From Psychrobacter arenosus (GTDB lineage: Bacteria; Pseudomonadota; Gammaproteobacteria; Pseudomonadales; Moraxellaceae), in assembly GCF_904848165.1 (NCBI RefSeq), contig NZ_LR884459.1:1984001-2048000 (forward strand): a stretch of DNA of 64,000 nucleotides, given 5' to 3'. The position numbers and the translations under genes are program-made. The notes under the pieces were generated by a model, which worked only from the letters and a program-made list of their open reading frames with translations, was not told the DNA's origin and ran no database searches. Below, one piece after another: positions 17,694 to 26,398 of the stretch (position 1 is its first letter; every line of letters begins with the position of its first letter).

Positions 17694-19277
17694 ATGACCA
17701 CAACTACTATAACGAATAATAATGCAGAGCCTATTTATCTGTTAGCGATTGATAATGGTACTCAAAGCGTCAGAGCGCTAATCTTTGACCAATTCGGTAC
17801 TGAGATTGCCAAAGCCCGCGTCCCTATCGAGCCCTACTTCTCTACGCAAGCTAGCTTTGCTGAGCAACATGCCGATTATTATTGGCAAAAGTTAGCCGAG
17901 GCCTGCCAGCAATTATGGCAAACCTGCGATATCACCCCTGCGCAAATTGCCGGCGTCAGTTTGGCGACCCAACGCTATACCATGATTTGTTTGGATAAAG
18001 ACAAACAGCCGCTGCGTCCCGCTATTGTCTGGATGGACTTGCGTCAAGGCGAGCTGAATGATTTAGGAGTGTTGGGGCCACTAGCGAAAGTGGCAGGTTT
18101 GGGCGAAGTAGTGCAAGAAGCCCAACGCAAATCCCGCTGTAACTGGCTCGCCCATCATGAGCCTGAGATTTGGGAAAAAACCGCTCATTATGTGAATCTA
18201 TCGGTCTATCTTACTTTAAAACTTACCGATCAATTGGTCGACTCTACGGGTCATGTGCTGGGCTATTTGCCTTATGACTATAAAGCACAGGATTGGTTTA
18301 AACCTAATAATATCAAATGGCGTTTATTCAGTTGCCGCCGCGAGCAGATGCCAAAAATTATCCCGCCAGGTCAGCAGCTCGGCAGCATTACTGCTGAAGC
18401 GGCCGCCGCTACCGGTATCCTTGCAGGCACCCCAATGATAGCCGCTGCTAGCGATAAGGCTTGCGAATCTTTGGGCGCAGCAGGTTTGGCAGACGACACT
18501 GCTTGCTTAAGCTTTGGCACCACCGCCACCATCAATACCACGTCAAAAGACTATATCGAAGTCCTGAAACACATGCCCTCTTATACCGCCGCCGCGCCGC
18601 AATACTACAATCATGAGTATATGATTTACCGGGGCTTTTGGATGGTCAGTTGGTTTAAAGAGCAGTTTGCTTATTACGAAGAGCAGCTAGCAAAGACCCA
18701 AGGTATCGATACTGAAAAGCTGCTCGATCAAGCCGTCAAAGATATTCCGGCAGGTTGTATGGGACTAATGATGCAACCTTATTGGTCACCGGGTGTCCGT
18801 CATCCAGGGCTTGAGGGCAAAGGCGCGCTTATCGGATTTGGCGATGTGCATACCCGGGCGCACGTCTACCGCGCTATCTTAGAGGGGCTCGCCTACGAGC
18901 TGAAACTGGGCTTTGATAAGATTGAAAAACGCACTCGCAAACCTATTAAACACTTGCGCGTCTCCGGTGGCGGCTCCCAAAGTGACTCAGCGATGCAGCT
19001 GACCGCTGATATTTTTGGCATGCCAGCTTATCGTCCGCATACTTTTGAGGCCGCAGGTTTAGGAGCGGCGATTAACTGCGCGGTCGGACTCGGCATCTAT
19101 CCCGACCATCTAACGGCTTCGCAAGCCATGACCCATTTGGGCGATGAGTTCTTACCTATTCCTGAGAATGTCCAACTCTACAAACGCCTATATAATGAGG
19201 TCTATCTTAAAATGTATGAGCGTTTGCAGCCCTTGTACCAGAGTATCCAAGACATCACCGGGTATCCAGCGCTTTAG
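17694..19277 (+). CDS. FGGY-family carbohydrate kinase
   Basis: A 527-residue cytosolic kinase of the actin-like ASKHA fold. The N-terminal phosphate-1 motif is LAIDNGTQSVRALIFD (about residues 17-32). Next are WMDLRQGEL and, in the C-terminal half, CLSFGTTATINTT and HLRVSGGGSQSDSAMQLTADIFG, the FGGY C signature. The substrate cannot be read from sequence: glycerol kinase, xylulokinase and related activities share these motifs. Being third in a cluster with an AGPS-like enzyme and a GlpD-like dehydrogenase points to phosphorylation of glycerol or an alkylglycerol. Ribosome site AAAGGACTGAT precedes the ATG. Confidence 0.87.
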   Translation: MTTTTITNNNAEPIYLLAIDNGTQSVRALIFDQFGTEIAKARVPIEPYFSTQASFAEQHADYYWQKLAEACQQLWQTCDITPAQIAGVSLATQRYTMICLDKDKQPLRPAIVWMDLRQGELNDLGVLGPLAKVAGLGEVVQEAQRKSRCNWLAHHEPEIWEKTAHYVNLSVYLTLKLTDQLVDSTGHVLGYLPYDYKAQDWFKPNNIKWRLFSCRREQMPKIIPPGQQLGSITAEAAAATGILAGTPMIAAASDKACESLGAAGLADDTACLSFGTTATINTTSKDYIEVLKHMPSYTAAAPQYYNHEYMIYRGFWMVSWFKEQFAYYEEQLAKTQGIDTEKLLDQAVKDIPAGCMGLMMQPYWSPGVRHPGLEGKGALIGFGDVHTRAHVYRAILEGLAYELKLGFDKIEKRTRKPIKHLRVSGGGSQSDSAMQLTADIFGMPAYRPHTFEAAGLGAAINCAVGLGIYPDHLTASQAMTHLGDEFLPIPENVQLYKRLYNEVYLKMYERLQPLYQSIQDITGYPAL

Positions 19278-19329
19278 CTAATAGTAAACCTGCCAGCTAC
19301 TTACTCCAAACTTATCTTAATTGCTTATT

Positions 19330-19361
19330 AACGTCTGCTGGTTTAGCCCTAAGCAGACGTT
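19330..19361. terminator. hairpin after the kinase gene
   Basis: AACGTCTGCT (19330-19339) and AGCAGACGTT (19352-19361) form a perfect 10-bp stem with a 12-base loop. It sits 53 bases after the kinase stop. No T run follows (GCCCCGTTT), so it may be a Rho-associated end or an RNA-stabilising hairpin rather than a classical terminator. Confidence 0.5.
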
Positions 19362-19704
19362 GCCCCGTTTATAGCACCCAGTTGTAAGCCAGCCTGCCTT
19401 TTCCCCTATCCTTAAAATCTTAGTAAAGAGTAATCAAATTACCTTAATATTTATATAAAAATTCTAAACAACCGCTAGTGTTATAATCTCTGAACTTTCC
19501 TATAGTTACACGTGCTTCTCTGCAGATAGCAGACGATAAGATAATATTTCGTGCCATAACCATAAGTACTGAGCCTTCGCCCCCTTTAGCAGACTAAAAA
19601 AATAAAAATATTAAGCGGATTACAGCTGGAAGCGACCGAGTGAGCGCTGCCTCTCAGTATAATTAACGGCTATGGCGTTTATATCCCTAATACAGGAGTA
19701 GCCA
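19362..19704. other. leader region of the BCCT transporter
   Basis: About 340 bases without a gene. AT-rich stretches around 19440-19490 include TATAAT near 19482, which could be a minus-10 element, but I see no convincing minus-35 at the right distance. The region ends in the ribosome site AGGAG before 19705. Confidence 0.45.
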
Positions 19705-21561
19705 ATGGGTGCCACCGGTAATCCTCAAAACCAACCTAAGCTAGGCGCTAAAATATTTTCTGAGCAAACGCATTCTGACTTTATAAAATCCCGCTCTATC
19801 CATCGCAAACCCCCACGTTTGGGCACTTTTAATGTAGATATGCAAATATCTCAACGCAAGCCCGATTACGAGCCCGATACCAGAATAGATAAATTTACTT
19901 TCGGTATGGTTTTAGCGATATTGCTCGCTATCGCCGTCCCTCTGATTCTTTTCCCCGAGAAAGGCAAAGCTTGGGTCGAAATCGCACGGGCTTTTGTTAC
20001 CGATAATTTTGGCTTTGCCTATCTAGCATTTGGGGTCGTCGCTGTCTTATTTGTGACTTATATCGTCTTCTCTGATATTGGAAAAATTAAATTGGGTCGT
20101 CCCGAAGAAACGGCTGAATTTGGCGACTCTTCTTGGGCTGCGATGCTATTTTGTGGTGGTATCGGTGCCAGTATCCTCTACTGGGGTCTTATTGAATGGG
20201 CATATTATTACCAAGGCCCCCCGTTTAATGTTGCGGCTGAATCGCCAGACGCTATCCGCTGGGCGACCACTTACGGTATCTTTCACTGGGGACCGGTCGC
20301 TTGGGCGATTTATTTAGTGCCCGCCGTCGCTATCGCTTATTTTTATTATGTCCGCCAAACCCCTGTGCTTAAAGTTAGCCAAACACTCATGCCTTTATTG
20401 GGTGAAAAACTGGCCAAAAGTAATTGGGCAAAAATGCTCGATGTCCTGTTTGTCTTCGGGATGGTGGGTGGTGGGGCGACCACTTTAGGACTGGCCTCCC
20501 CGCTGATTAACGAAGGTTTATACAACCTGTTTGGGCTACCGCGCAATATTACGATGCAAATTGTGGTGCTATTAATCACTACTGCCATCTTCGCCTATAG
20601 CGCCTACCAAGGGCTTAAAGGCGGCATCCAAAAGCTCTCGAATATTAACTTTTATTTGGCAATGTTTTTGCTGCTATTTATCCTAATAGTAGGCCCTACC
20701 GTCTTTATTTTAAATACGGGACTAGAAGCTCTAGGGCGCTCTATTACTGAAATGCCGCGTATGATGACCTATATCGAGCCGTTTAAAGACTTTCAAAACT
20801 TTGGCTTTAAGCACACTACTTTTCCGCAAGATTGGACCGTTTTCTATTGGGCTTGGTGGTTGGTCTTTGCCCCAACTATTGGCTTGTTTATTGCTAAGAT
20901 CTCTAGAGGCCGCACCATTCGTAATATGGTTATTGGCTCGATGTTTTATGGGTCGCTTGGCTGTGCTATGTTTATGATTATCTTAGGTAATTATGGACTT
21001 TATTTACAGTTAACCGGTGCGGTCGATGTGGTTAATATCTTAAATAATGAGTCGGCCACTGCCGCTATTTTTGCAATCTTAAATAACCTACCAATGGCCT
21101 ACGCTGTGGTTGCTATATTCACCTTTTTGGCGGTTATTTTTACTGCTACAACCTTTGACTCAATTTCTTATATTTTAGCTTCGGTGGTTCAGGTCGAGGT
21201 GGATGACGAACCGCACCGTTGGAACCGACTATTTTGGGCATTCACATTGTGTATTTTGCCCGCTATTTTGATGTTCTTAGGCGATTTACAGACCTTACAA
21301 ACCGCCTCAATTATTGCCGGTGCACCATTAATTATCATTCTCTCGCTCATGATGGTATCGGTGATTAAGGCGGCGCGTTATGACTTGTTTTATCAACCGG
21401 ACTATAATCTAAAAACTATTCATATCGAAGAGTTAGCAGAGACGGCGCCTTGGGAAAAAGGACAGACTTCAGAAGCGCCTGAAGGCTCTGTGCTCCAGCA
21501 GCATGAAGAATGGGAACAAATGCGCGAAGAGACTGAGATGGCTAAAGAAGAAGATCTCTAG
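19705..21561 (+). CDS. BCCT family betaine/carnitine/choline transporter
   Basis: A 618-residue inner-membrane transporter with twelve predicted helices, N- and C-terminal cytoplasmic extensions and a very acidic C-terminus (EEWEQMREETEMAKEEDL), typical of osmoregulated BCCT proteins. Family signatures are MLFCGGIGASILYWGLIEWAYYY (helix 3 region), GIFHWGPVAWAIY, and the long aromatic segment TVFYWAWWLVFAPTIGLFIAKISRGR. The Trp-rich box fits binding of trimethylammonium substrates. The precise substrate is not determined. The helix-3 motif reads GGIGAS, so ion coupling cannot be read off with confidence. Start: ATG with AGGAG at good spacing. The 64 residues before the first helix are longer than in many members. 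Confidence 0.92.
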   Translation: MGATGNPQNQPKLGAKIFSEQTHSDFIKSRSIHRKPPRLGTFNVDMQISQRKPDYEPDTRIDKFTFGMVLAILLAIAVPLILFPEKGKAWVEIARAFVTDNFGFAYLAFGVVAVLFVTYIVFSDIGKIKLGRPEETAEFGDSSWAAMLFCGGIGASILYWGLIEWAYYYQGPPFNVAAESPDAIRWATTYGIFHWGPVAWAIYLVPAVAIAYFYYVRQTPVLKVSQTLMPLLGEKLAKSNWAKMLDVLFVFGMVGGGATTLGLASPLINEGLYNLFGLPRNITMQIVVLLITTAIFAYSAYQGLKGGIQKLSNINFYLAMFLLLFILIVGPTVFILNTGLEALGRSITEMPRMMTYIEPFKDFQNFGFKHTTFPQDWTVFYWAWWLVFAPTIGLFIAKISRGRTIRNMVIGSMFYGSLGCAMFMIILGNYGLYLQLTGAVDVVNILNNESATAAIFAILNNLPMAYAVVAIFTFLAVIFTATTFDSISYILASVVQVEVDDEPHRWNRLFWAFTLCILPAILMFLGDLQTLQTASIIAGAPLIIILSLMMVSVIKAARYDLFYQPDYNLKTIHIEELAETAPWEKGQTSEAPEGSVLQQHEEWEQMREETEMAKEEDL

Positions 21562-21581
21562 ACCGTAGTTAATTGACTTGC

Positions 21582-21625
21582 ATAAAAATAGGCTAGGTAG
21601 CGTGTGCTATACCAGCCTATTTTTA
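21582..21625. terminator. bidirectional terminator BCCT / MalY-like gene
   Basis: ATAAAAATAGGCT (21582-21594) is the exact reverse complement of AGCCTATTTTTAT (21613-21625). It has A/T tails on both strands and lies between convergent genes. Confidence 0.9.
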
Positions 21626-21697
21626 TGTAAATATTCTAGGTTAAATTTGCTCTAAGCAGAATGAAATAGGATTCACTTAGTGTTGCAGCTTAAAATT

Positions 21698-22849
21698 TTA
21701 GTCTTGCAACGCCAACCGCATACGCTCTAACCCTGCAAGCAGTACCGCTCTAGGACACGCCACGTTCAAGCGCAGTTTAAGGTGTCCCTCTTCCCCATAT
21801 TGACTGCCCGCGCTCAGCTCGACTTTAGCGGCGCGAAGTTGCTTATAAAGCATCTGATCGTCCTGACCGTAGGCTGAACAATCGAGCCAAATTAGATACG
21901 AGGCCTCTGGTCGCATAACTTTAACATCGGGCAGGTGCTGCGCTAAAAAATCACAGGCGAAGTCGATATTCGCCTCGATGTAAGTTAACGCTTGCGCCAA
22001 CCATTCCCCGCCATCCTCATAAGCGCTACGCATTACCTCATAAGCAAATAAATTCAAATCATGCTCATCACTTAAGCGCTGCTCATGGCTCATTTGTTGA
22101 ATTAGTACATTGTCTTTAGCGAAGATCATCGAGCCTTTAACGCCTGCCACATTAAAGGTCTTGGTCATCGAGGTGATGCTCGCTACCTTATGTTCATAGC
22201 CCGTTGCTAGGCGTAAAAAGGGCACAAACTCGTGACCGCTTAGGGTCAAATCTTGATGAATCTCATCGCTAACTACCGCCACATCATATTTTTTGCACAG
22301 CTCTAACAAGGCCTTAAGCTCAGCCTCTGTCCAAACGCGCCCGCCGGGATTGTGCGGATTGCAGAACAAGAAAAGCTTTACATCGTGCTCTACTATCTTG
22401 GCTTCGATATCTGCCAAATCTAGCACATAGCGACCTGCTACTTCTTTTAATGGCGAGAGAATAAGCTGGCGACCATTATCTCGAACCTTGGTCATAAAAG
22501 GCGCATAGATAGGGTCATTGACCAGTACGGCGTCCCCTACTTCAGTGAATACCCTCAGCATTAGCGCTAGACTGGGGACTACCCCATGAGAAAAAAGGAT
22601 ATTTTCTTTCTCTAGTGCCAGACCATAACGACTGCCATGCCAATTAATAATCGCCTCATATAAAGCCGCAGTGGGTTTGGTGTAGCCCAATACGCCATGC
22701 TGCACGACTCGTTCAATCGTATTGACGATGGGCTGCGCCGCTCTAAAATCCATATCTGCTACCCAAAGCGCAATGGTGTCATCGGTGTAGTGCCATTTCA
22801 GCGATCCGGTATTACGACGGTCGATTACTTCATCAAAGTTGTACTGCAT
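21698..22849 (-). CDS. patB: MalY/PatB family PLP-dependent cystathionine beta-lyase/aminotransferase
   Basis: A 383-residue fold-type I PLP enzyme. MalY/PatB signatures: the N-terminal NFDEVIDRRNTGSLKW; WVADMDF; GVLGYTK; the substrate loop NDPIYAPF; FLFCNPHNPGGRVW; VVSDEIHQDL with the PLP-contacting Asp; and SMTKTFNVAG with the Schiff-base Lys. Members cleave C-S bonds (cystathionine to homocysteine, pyruvate and ammonia) and some act as regulators (E. coli MalY). A sulfur-metabolism role is likely. It is monocistronic on the minus strand. The symbol is by family only. Confidence 0.82.
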   Translation of the reverse strand: MQYNFDEVIDRRNTGSLKWHYTDDTIALWVADMDFRAAQPIVNTIERVVQHGVLGYTKPTAALYEAIINWHGSRYGLALEKENILFSHGVVPSLALMLRVFTEVGDAVLVNDPIYAPFMTKVRDNGRQLILSPLKEVAGRYVLDLADIEAKIVEHDVKLFLFCNPHNPGGRVWTEAELKALLELCKKYDVAVVSDEIHQDLTLSGHEFVPFLRLATGYEHKVASITSMTKTFNVAGVKGSMIFAKDNVLIQQMSHEQRLSDEHDLNLFAYEVMRSAYEDGGEWLAQALTYIEANIDFACDFLAQHLPDVKVMRPEASYLIWLDCSAYGQDDQMLYKQLRAAKVELSAGSQYGEEGHLKLRLNVACPRAVLLAGLERMRLALQD

Positions 22850-22919
22850 AGGTGGGCTCTTAAAAGTTGGTTTTGTCTTATTGGCAATGAGAGGTTTTGG
22901 CGGGTTATGGGATGTCTAG

Positions 22920-22977
22920 TAGGGTGGTGTTAGTTTTACCTGCACTCGTTAAGAGTGCAGGTAAAACGTAACCCACC
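22920..22977. repeat. palindromic repeat copy A (REP-like)
   Basis: Opens with TAGGGTGGTGTTAG and closes with CGTAACCCACC. The centre GTTTTACCTGCACTC / GAGTGCAGGTAAAAC is a perfect 15-bp stem around a five-base loop. It is related to copy B at 24191-24247 on the other side of the HepT/MntA pair. Confidence 0.85.
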
Positions 22978-23369
22978 GTTGTTAGTGAACCTAGTTATAA
23001 ATATCAGGTAGTTTGTTCTGTCGATAGCCCATCTTAAAATCAAAGTACAATTTCATAAATTTATGTCCCTTCCCCTGCTTTTAGGGGGAGGTTAGGAGGG
23101 GGTTCTTTGATAGAACGGAAAAGGTGCACTCCAGACACCATGGTAGGTTGCAGAGTTCAATATAGAGAAATAGCATGGATGTCACTCGTAGTTATAATTT
23201 TTAATAGATCCGTGGTTTACGCTTCGCTAACCACACGCTACAGTCGTTCTTTTTCTAAATTTTGTGGGCAGTAGATTTTCTACAATTTTTGGTGCGCGTG
23301 GCACACCCTACGAACCGTATGAATTTACCAACCGCATTTCCATACCAGGAGCTTTAGGCATTTGGCTCT
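22978..23369. repeat. repeat-rich noncoding stretch
   Basis: About 390 bases with no gene but several short palindromic pieces. These are a C-rich/G-rich pair at about 23067-23102 (CCCTTCCCCTGC, TTAGGGGGAGG); GTGGTTTACGCTTCGCTAACCAC at about 23212-23236; and GCGCGTGGCACACCCTACG at about 23293-23311. They look like unrelated decayed REP-type elements gathered in one spot. Confidence 0.6.
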
Positions 23370-23714
23370 CTAACTTAGCGACTTTAGCTTACTATAAAGA
23401 ATAGGAATTTCATCGACAGCAACGAGCCAAATGCGCTCAGTTAATATGTCACCATAATCATGCGCTAGTATATTCCTTAGCCCGACTATTTGCCGCCAAG
23501 GAATGTCCTCATGCTGAGATTTAAAATGTTGAGAGAGCTTTTTACTGGCTTCCCCAATTACTAGCAGCTGCCGCTCTACCGCAAACCGGCACATTTTGTC
23601 TTCTACAAAAATCTCTAATGTTTTGGCGTCAATGAATTGTAGGATATCTTCGCAGGCCGTCACGATATCCCAGACATATCCTTTATCAGTAATTGCAGTA
23701 TCACTGTCCATCAT
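23370..23714 (-). CDS. hepT: HepT-like toxin (DUF86, HEPN ribonuclease)
   Basis: A 114-residue all-helical HEPN protein. The R-x4-H catalytic signature with following Tyr is seen as RNILAHDYGD (about residues 84-93). ERQLLVIGEASKKLSQ is typical of DUF86. In characterised pairs HepT is an RNase toxin neutralised by tyrosine AMPylation in the RX4HXY motif by its partner MntA. Here it overlaps the MntA-like gene by 14 bases (23701-23714), the canonical order with the antitoxin first. The assignment is strong from motif plus context; activity is untested. Palindromic repeats flank the pair. Confidence 0.88.
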   Translation of the reverse strand: MMDSDTAITDKGYVWDIVTACEDILQFIDAKTLEIFVEDKMCRFAVERQLLVIGEASKKLSQHFKSQHEDIPWRQIVGLRNILAHDYGDILTERIWLVAVDEIPILYSKLKSLS

Positions 23715-24033
23715 AGATTTTCTTTGCCGTTCGTAAGATTTCAGCGCGGCGGTAGGGGTTTTTAATAGCTTGCTTCTCTACCAGGTCGACAGGACGCTGG
23801 AGTATTTTACTAAAATTTTCTTTAATCGCCATAAGGTCGAAGTAGGAAAGATGGGCATCAGGGCTTATTTCTATAAGCAAATCCATGTCACTATCAGCAT
23901 CAAAATCATCACGTAACGCTGACCCAAACACATACAGCGCTTCTACTGGATAGCCAAAAATTGCTGTGCGGATTTGTTCTGTGGTCAGCTCAAAGTGCTT
24001 ATTTAGTGGTAGCTCATGCAGGATTATCGTCAT
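23701..24033 (-). CDS. mntA: MntA-like antitoxin (minimal nucleotidyltransferase)
   Basis: A 110-residue MNT-fold nucleotidyltransferase. The catalytic motif is GSALRDDFDADSDMDLLIEI (about residues 37-56): GSx10DxD with both metal-binding aspartates. A later acidic residue lies in RPVDLVEK. Such proteins AMPylate the partner HepT toxin. It is upstream of and overlaps hepT, so the two are translationally linked. I favour it over a generic nucleotidyltransferase because of the adjacent DUF86 gene. Confidence 0.88.
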   Translation of the reverse strand: MTIILHELPLNKHFELTTEQIRTAIFGYPVEALYVFGSALRDDFDADSDMDLLIEISPDAHLSYFDLMAIKENFSKILQRPVDLVEKQAIKNPYRRAEILRTAKKIYDGQ

Positions 24034-24190
24034 GGCAGTATCCCGTTGGATTTACTAGTGTCAGCTTTCATCTTAGCAAAATTATGTTGTGAGTGGGAAT
24101 CAGGACAGCTGTCTTATCTAGCGTTAATCCTATCACCCACTATTATCTATTCACTTAGGTGGGACGATAATTACTGTTTAATTCGATTCG

Positions 24191-24247
24191 TAGGGTGGCG
24201 TTAGTTTTCAGGCACTCGTAAAGAGTGCAGGAAAAACGTAACCCACC
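24191..24247. repeat. palindromic repeat copy B (REP-like)
   Basis: Shares TAGGGTGG, TTAGTTTT, GCACTCG, AAGAGTGCAGG and AAACGTAACCCACC with copy A at 22920-22977. The stem is interrupted by two mismatches. With copy A it brackets a segment of about 1.2 kb holding hepT/mntA. Confidence 0.85.
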
Positions 24248-24292
24248 ATCAACAATAAACATAATGATGAATATTCGCTGATTTATTCCAAC

Positions 24293-25240
24293 CTAAAACC
24301 CAACCGTCATTTTCCAATAAATAAGCACCGCACTCATACTAAAAAACGAACCCACAGTCGAGACGATGACAATAGCCGACATACGATTCACCAAGCCATA
24401 ATGCTGACCGATAATGGCAATAGTAGAAAACACGGGCGCTGAGGCAAACAGCATAGCGACATATTTATCTTGCTCAGAGCCACCACCTATCAATGTAATC
24501 GCCAGCAATATCAGTAGCGGATGCAGTATCAGCTTGCCTAAGCCCACAGTAGTGATTTTTGGTAAATCGCCTTTTAACTCTAGCCCATATAGGCTCATAC
24601 CGATAACAAATAAGGCTAACGGGGCAGCTGCACCAGTGAGAATCTGCGTGGTTTGGGCGACTACTTGGGGTACAGGGATACTAAAGATAGAAAAAATCAC
24701 ACTGACCACGATGGCAATAATCAGCGGGTTACGGGTGAGGTTTTTGCCAATACCTAATAGCACGCTTGCTAAAGATTTGTTGGAGGAAGCAGTCATCTCA
24801 GCCATGACAAACAACATCGGCAAGATTAAAAGGCTTTCGATAATGACGTTCATGGATAAATAAGCAGCAGCCTTGCTCGACCCGATCACCATAGAGATGA
24901 CCGCATAGCCAATAAAGGCGCTGTTAGAGAACGATAACGCTGCAGAGTTTAAGGCGGCGGAGACATTATCTTGTCGCCAAATGACTTTTGTCAGCATGAC
25001 ACCGACTATAAAAGCCATGACCGACCCTAAAGCATAGGTGATCAGATAATGCGGCAGTACAACCTCGTCAAAAGGGGTACCAGCGATAGCGTTGAACATA
25101 AGCGCTGGCAGCGCAATATTCAAAACTAGACTGCCCATACCTTTAGCATGCTTAGGATCAATGGCTTTAAAGCGTACGCATAAGTAGCCAAGAGCAATAA
25201 TGATAAAAATAGGGGCAGTAATATTAATGATGTCTAACAC
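24293..25240 (-). CDS. AEC family transporter (auxin-efflux-carrier type)
   Basis: A 315-residue membrane protein with about ten helices in two repeats. N-terminal family features are IFIIIALGYLCVRF and GSLVLNIALPALMFNAIAGTPF. NSAFIGYAVISMVIG is in the middle and PVFSTIAIIGQHYG in the second half. AEC members export or import organic anions such as malate; the substrate here is unknown. The predicted start is a GTG at 25240 with AAGGGCAATCC upstream. It is followed downstream by repeat copy B. Confidence 0.88.
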   Translation of the reverse strand: MLDIINITAPIFIIIALGYLCVRFKAIDPKHAKGMGSLVLNIALPALMFNAIAGTPFDEVVLPHYLITYALGSVMAFIVGVMLTKVIWRQDNVSAALNSAALSFSNSAFIGYAVISMVIGSSKAAAYLSMNVIIESLLILPMLFVMAEMTASSNKSLASVLLGIGKNLTRNPLIIAIVVSVIFSIFSIPVPQVVAQTTQILTGAAAPLALFVIGMSLYGLELKGDLPKITTVGLGKLILHPLLILLAITLIGGGSEQDKYVAMLFASAPVFSTIAIIGQHYGLVNRMSAIVIVSTVGSFFSMSAVLIYWKMTVGF

Positions 25241-25320
25241 AGTAAGGATTGCCCTTTATAACAACAGATATAGTCGCTCTACTTTACGATAAATAGTGAC
25301 TAAAAACCTAACGTATTGCT

Positions 25321-26172
25321 TTAGCACCCTTTAAAATTAGCAGCGCGCCGCTCAACCATAGCCATAACCCCTTCTTTAGCATCTTCGGAGTGAAATAACG
25401 GCGGTAAGAAACTGTGAATATTTGCCATAGCCGCGGCTGCCCCATTACGACTCGCATCTTGTGCCGAAGACAATAGGGCTTGCACCCCTAATGGTGCCGC
25501 TTGGCTAATCTCTTGCGCCAACTCTAAAGCTCGATTAAATTGCTCGCCTTTTGCCACCACTTCACTCACTAGGTTTAACCTATCGGCAGTCGCGGCATCA
25601 AACGGCTTGCCTGTCAGCAGATATGGCATGGCTTTTTGCCACCCCGCAGCCGCCACAAACCTCACGGTTGCGCCATCAAATGGCATAATGCCACGCTGTA
25701 CTTCCATTTGCGCAAAATTACAGTCGTCACTGGCAATCACCACATCGCTGTTGAGCATCAGCTCAATCCCTGCGGTAAAGCAAGTCCCCTGCACCGCCAC
25801 GACGACAGGCTTGCTGCGCAGTTTGCCACTGATCCCCCACGGGTCGATTTGGTCATCAGCAAATTCAAAAACGCCTTTATCCAATTTATCTTGCAGCTCC
25901 ATTAGGTCGAGACCAGCAGTGAAATGATCGCCATGAGCAAAGATTAAAGCACAGCGTAGCTCGCTATCGTTATCATAACGGGTCAATACTTCGGACAATT
26001 GCGCAATCATATGGCTGTCAAAAGCATTGCGTTTATCCGCTCGATTGAGTCCGATAAGGCAAACATAGCCTTGAGTCTCATAAGTTAGTCGTGAGTAGTT
26101 AGCATTATTATTGGTAGGGTTATCAGCAGGAGAATGGCTAGCATTATCTGTAATGTTATTATCCGTATTCAT
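25321..26172 (-). CDS. Crotonase/enoyl-CoA hydratase family protein
   Basis: A 283-residue crotonase-fold enzyme. It starts with an unusual Asn-rich N-terminus (residues 1-26). The fold begins at YVCLIGLNRADKRNAFDSHM. The oxyanion-hole segments are LIFAHGDHFTAGLDL and VAVQGTCFTAGIELMLNSDVVIA. The acid pair of true enoyl-CoA hydratases is not obvious; the second site reads FAQMEVQRGIMPFDGATVRF, so hydratase, isomerase or another acyl-CoA reaction remains open. Ribosome site AAGGATGCTCTC precedes the ATG. It is divergent from rlmF. Confidence 0.85.
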   Translation of the reverse strand: MNTDNNITDNASHSPADNPTNNNANYSRLTYETQGYVCLIGLNRADKRNAFDSHMIAQLSEVLTRYDNDSELRCALIFAHGDHFTAGLDLMELQDKLDKGVFEFADDQIDPWGISGKLRSKPVVVAVQGTCFTAGIELMLNSDVVIASDDCNFAQMEVQRGIMPFDGATVRFVAAAGWQKAMPYLLTGKPFDAATADRLNLVSEVVAKGEQFNRALELAQEISQAAPLGVQALLSSAQDASRNGAAAAMANIHSFLPPLFHSEDAKEGVMAMVERRAANFKGC

Positions 26173-26283
26173 GAGAGCATCCTTGTTATTGATTTATAGA
26201 GGATCATTGCGTGTAACGGCTTTATCTTTATTCTTAATCGCGTAATTTTTATCTCCTTTCAATATAGTAGCCGCTATGCCTAA

Positions 26284-26314
26284 GTGCAAGCTTATCCTAT
26301 AAGTAGGCTTGCAC
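26284..26314. promoter_or_regulatory. inverted repeat in the crotonase/rlmF divergent promoter
   Basis: GTGCAAGC (26284-26291) and GCTTGCAC (26307-26314) form a perfect 8-bp inverted repeat with a 15-base spacer. It lies between the two divergent starts; it may be an operator or a hairpin. Confidence 0.4.
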
Positions 26315-26398
26315 AGATAAGCACAACTCCCTACGGTCGATGCGGTCGAAATCTGCTACACTGCTAGCATTATTTCCCCTATTGAAAGATATCCGCTC

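Noticed and set aside
24414..24863. 149-residue open frame antisense to the AEC transporter
   Set aside because: Shadow frame; Thr/Ile-rich composition mirrors the membrane protein on the other strand.
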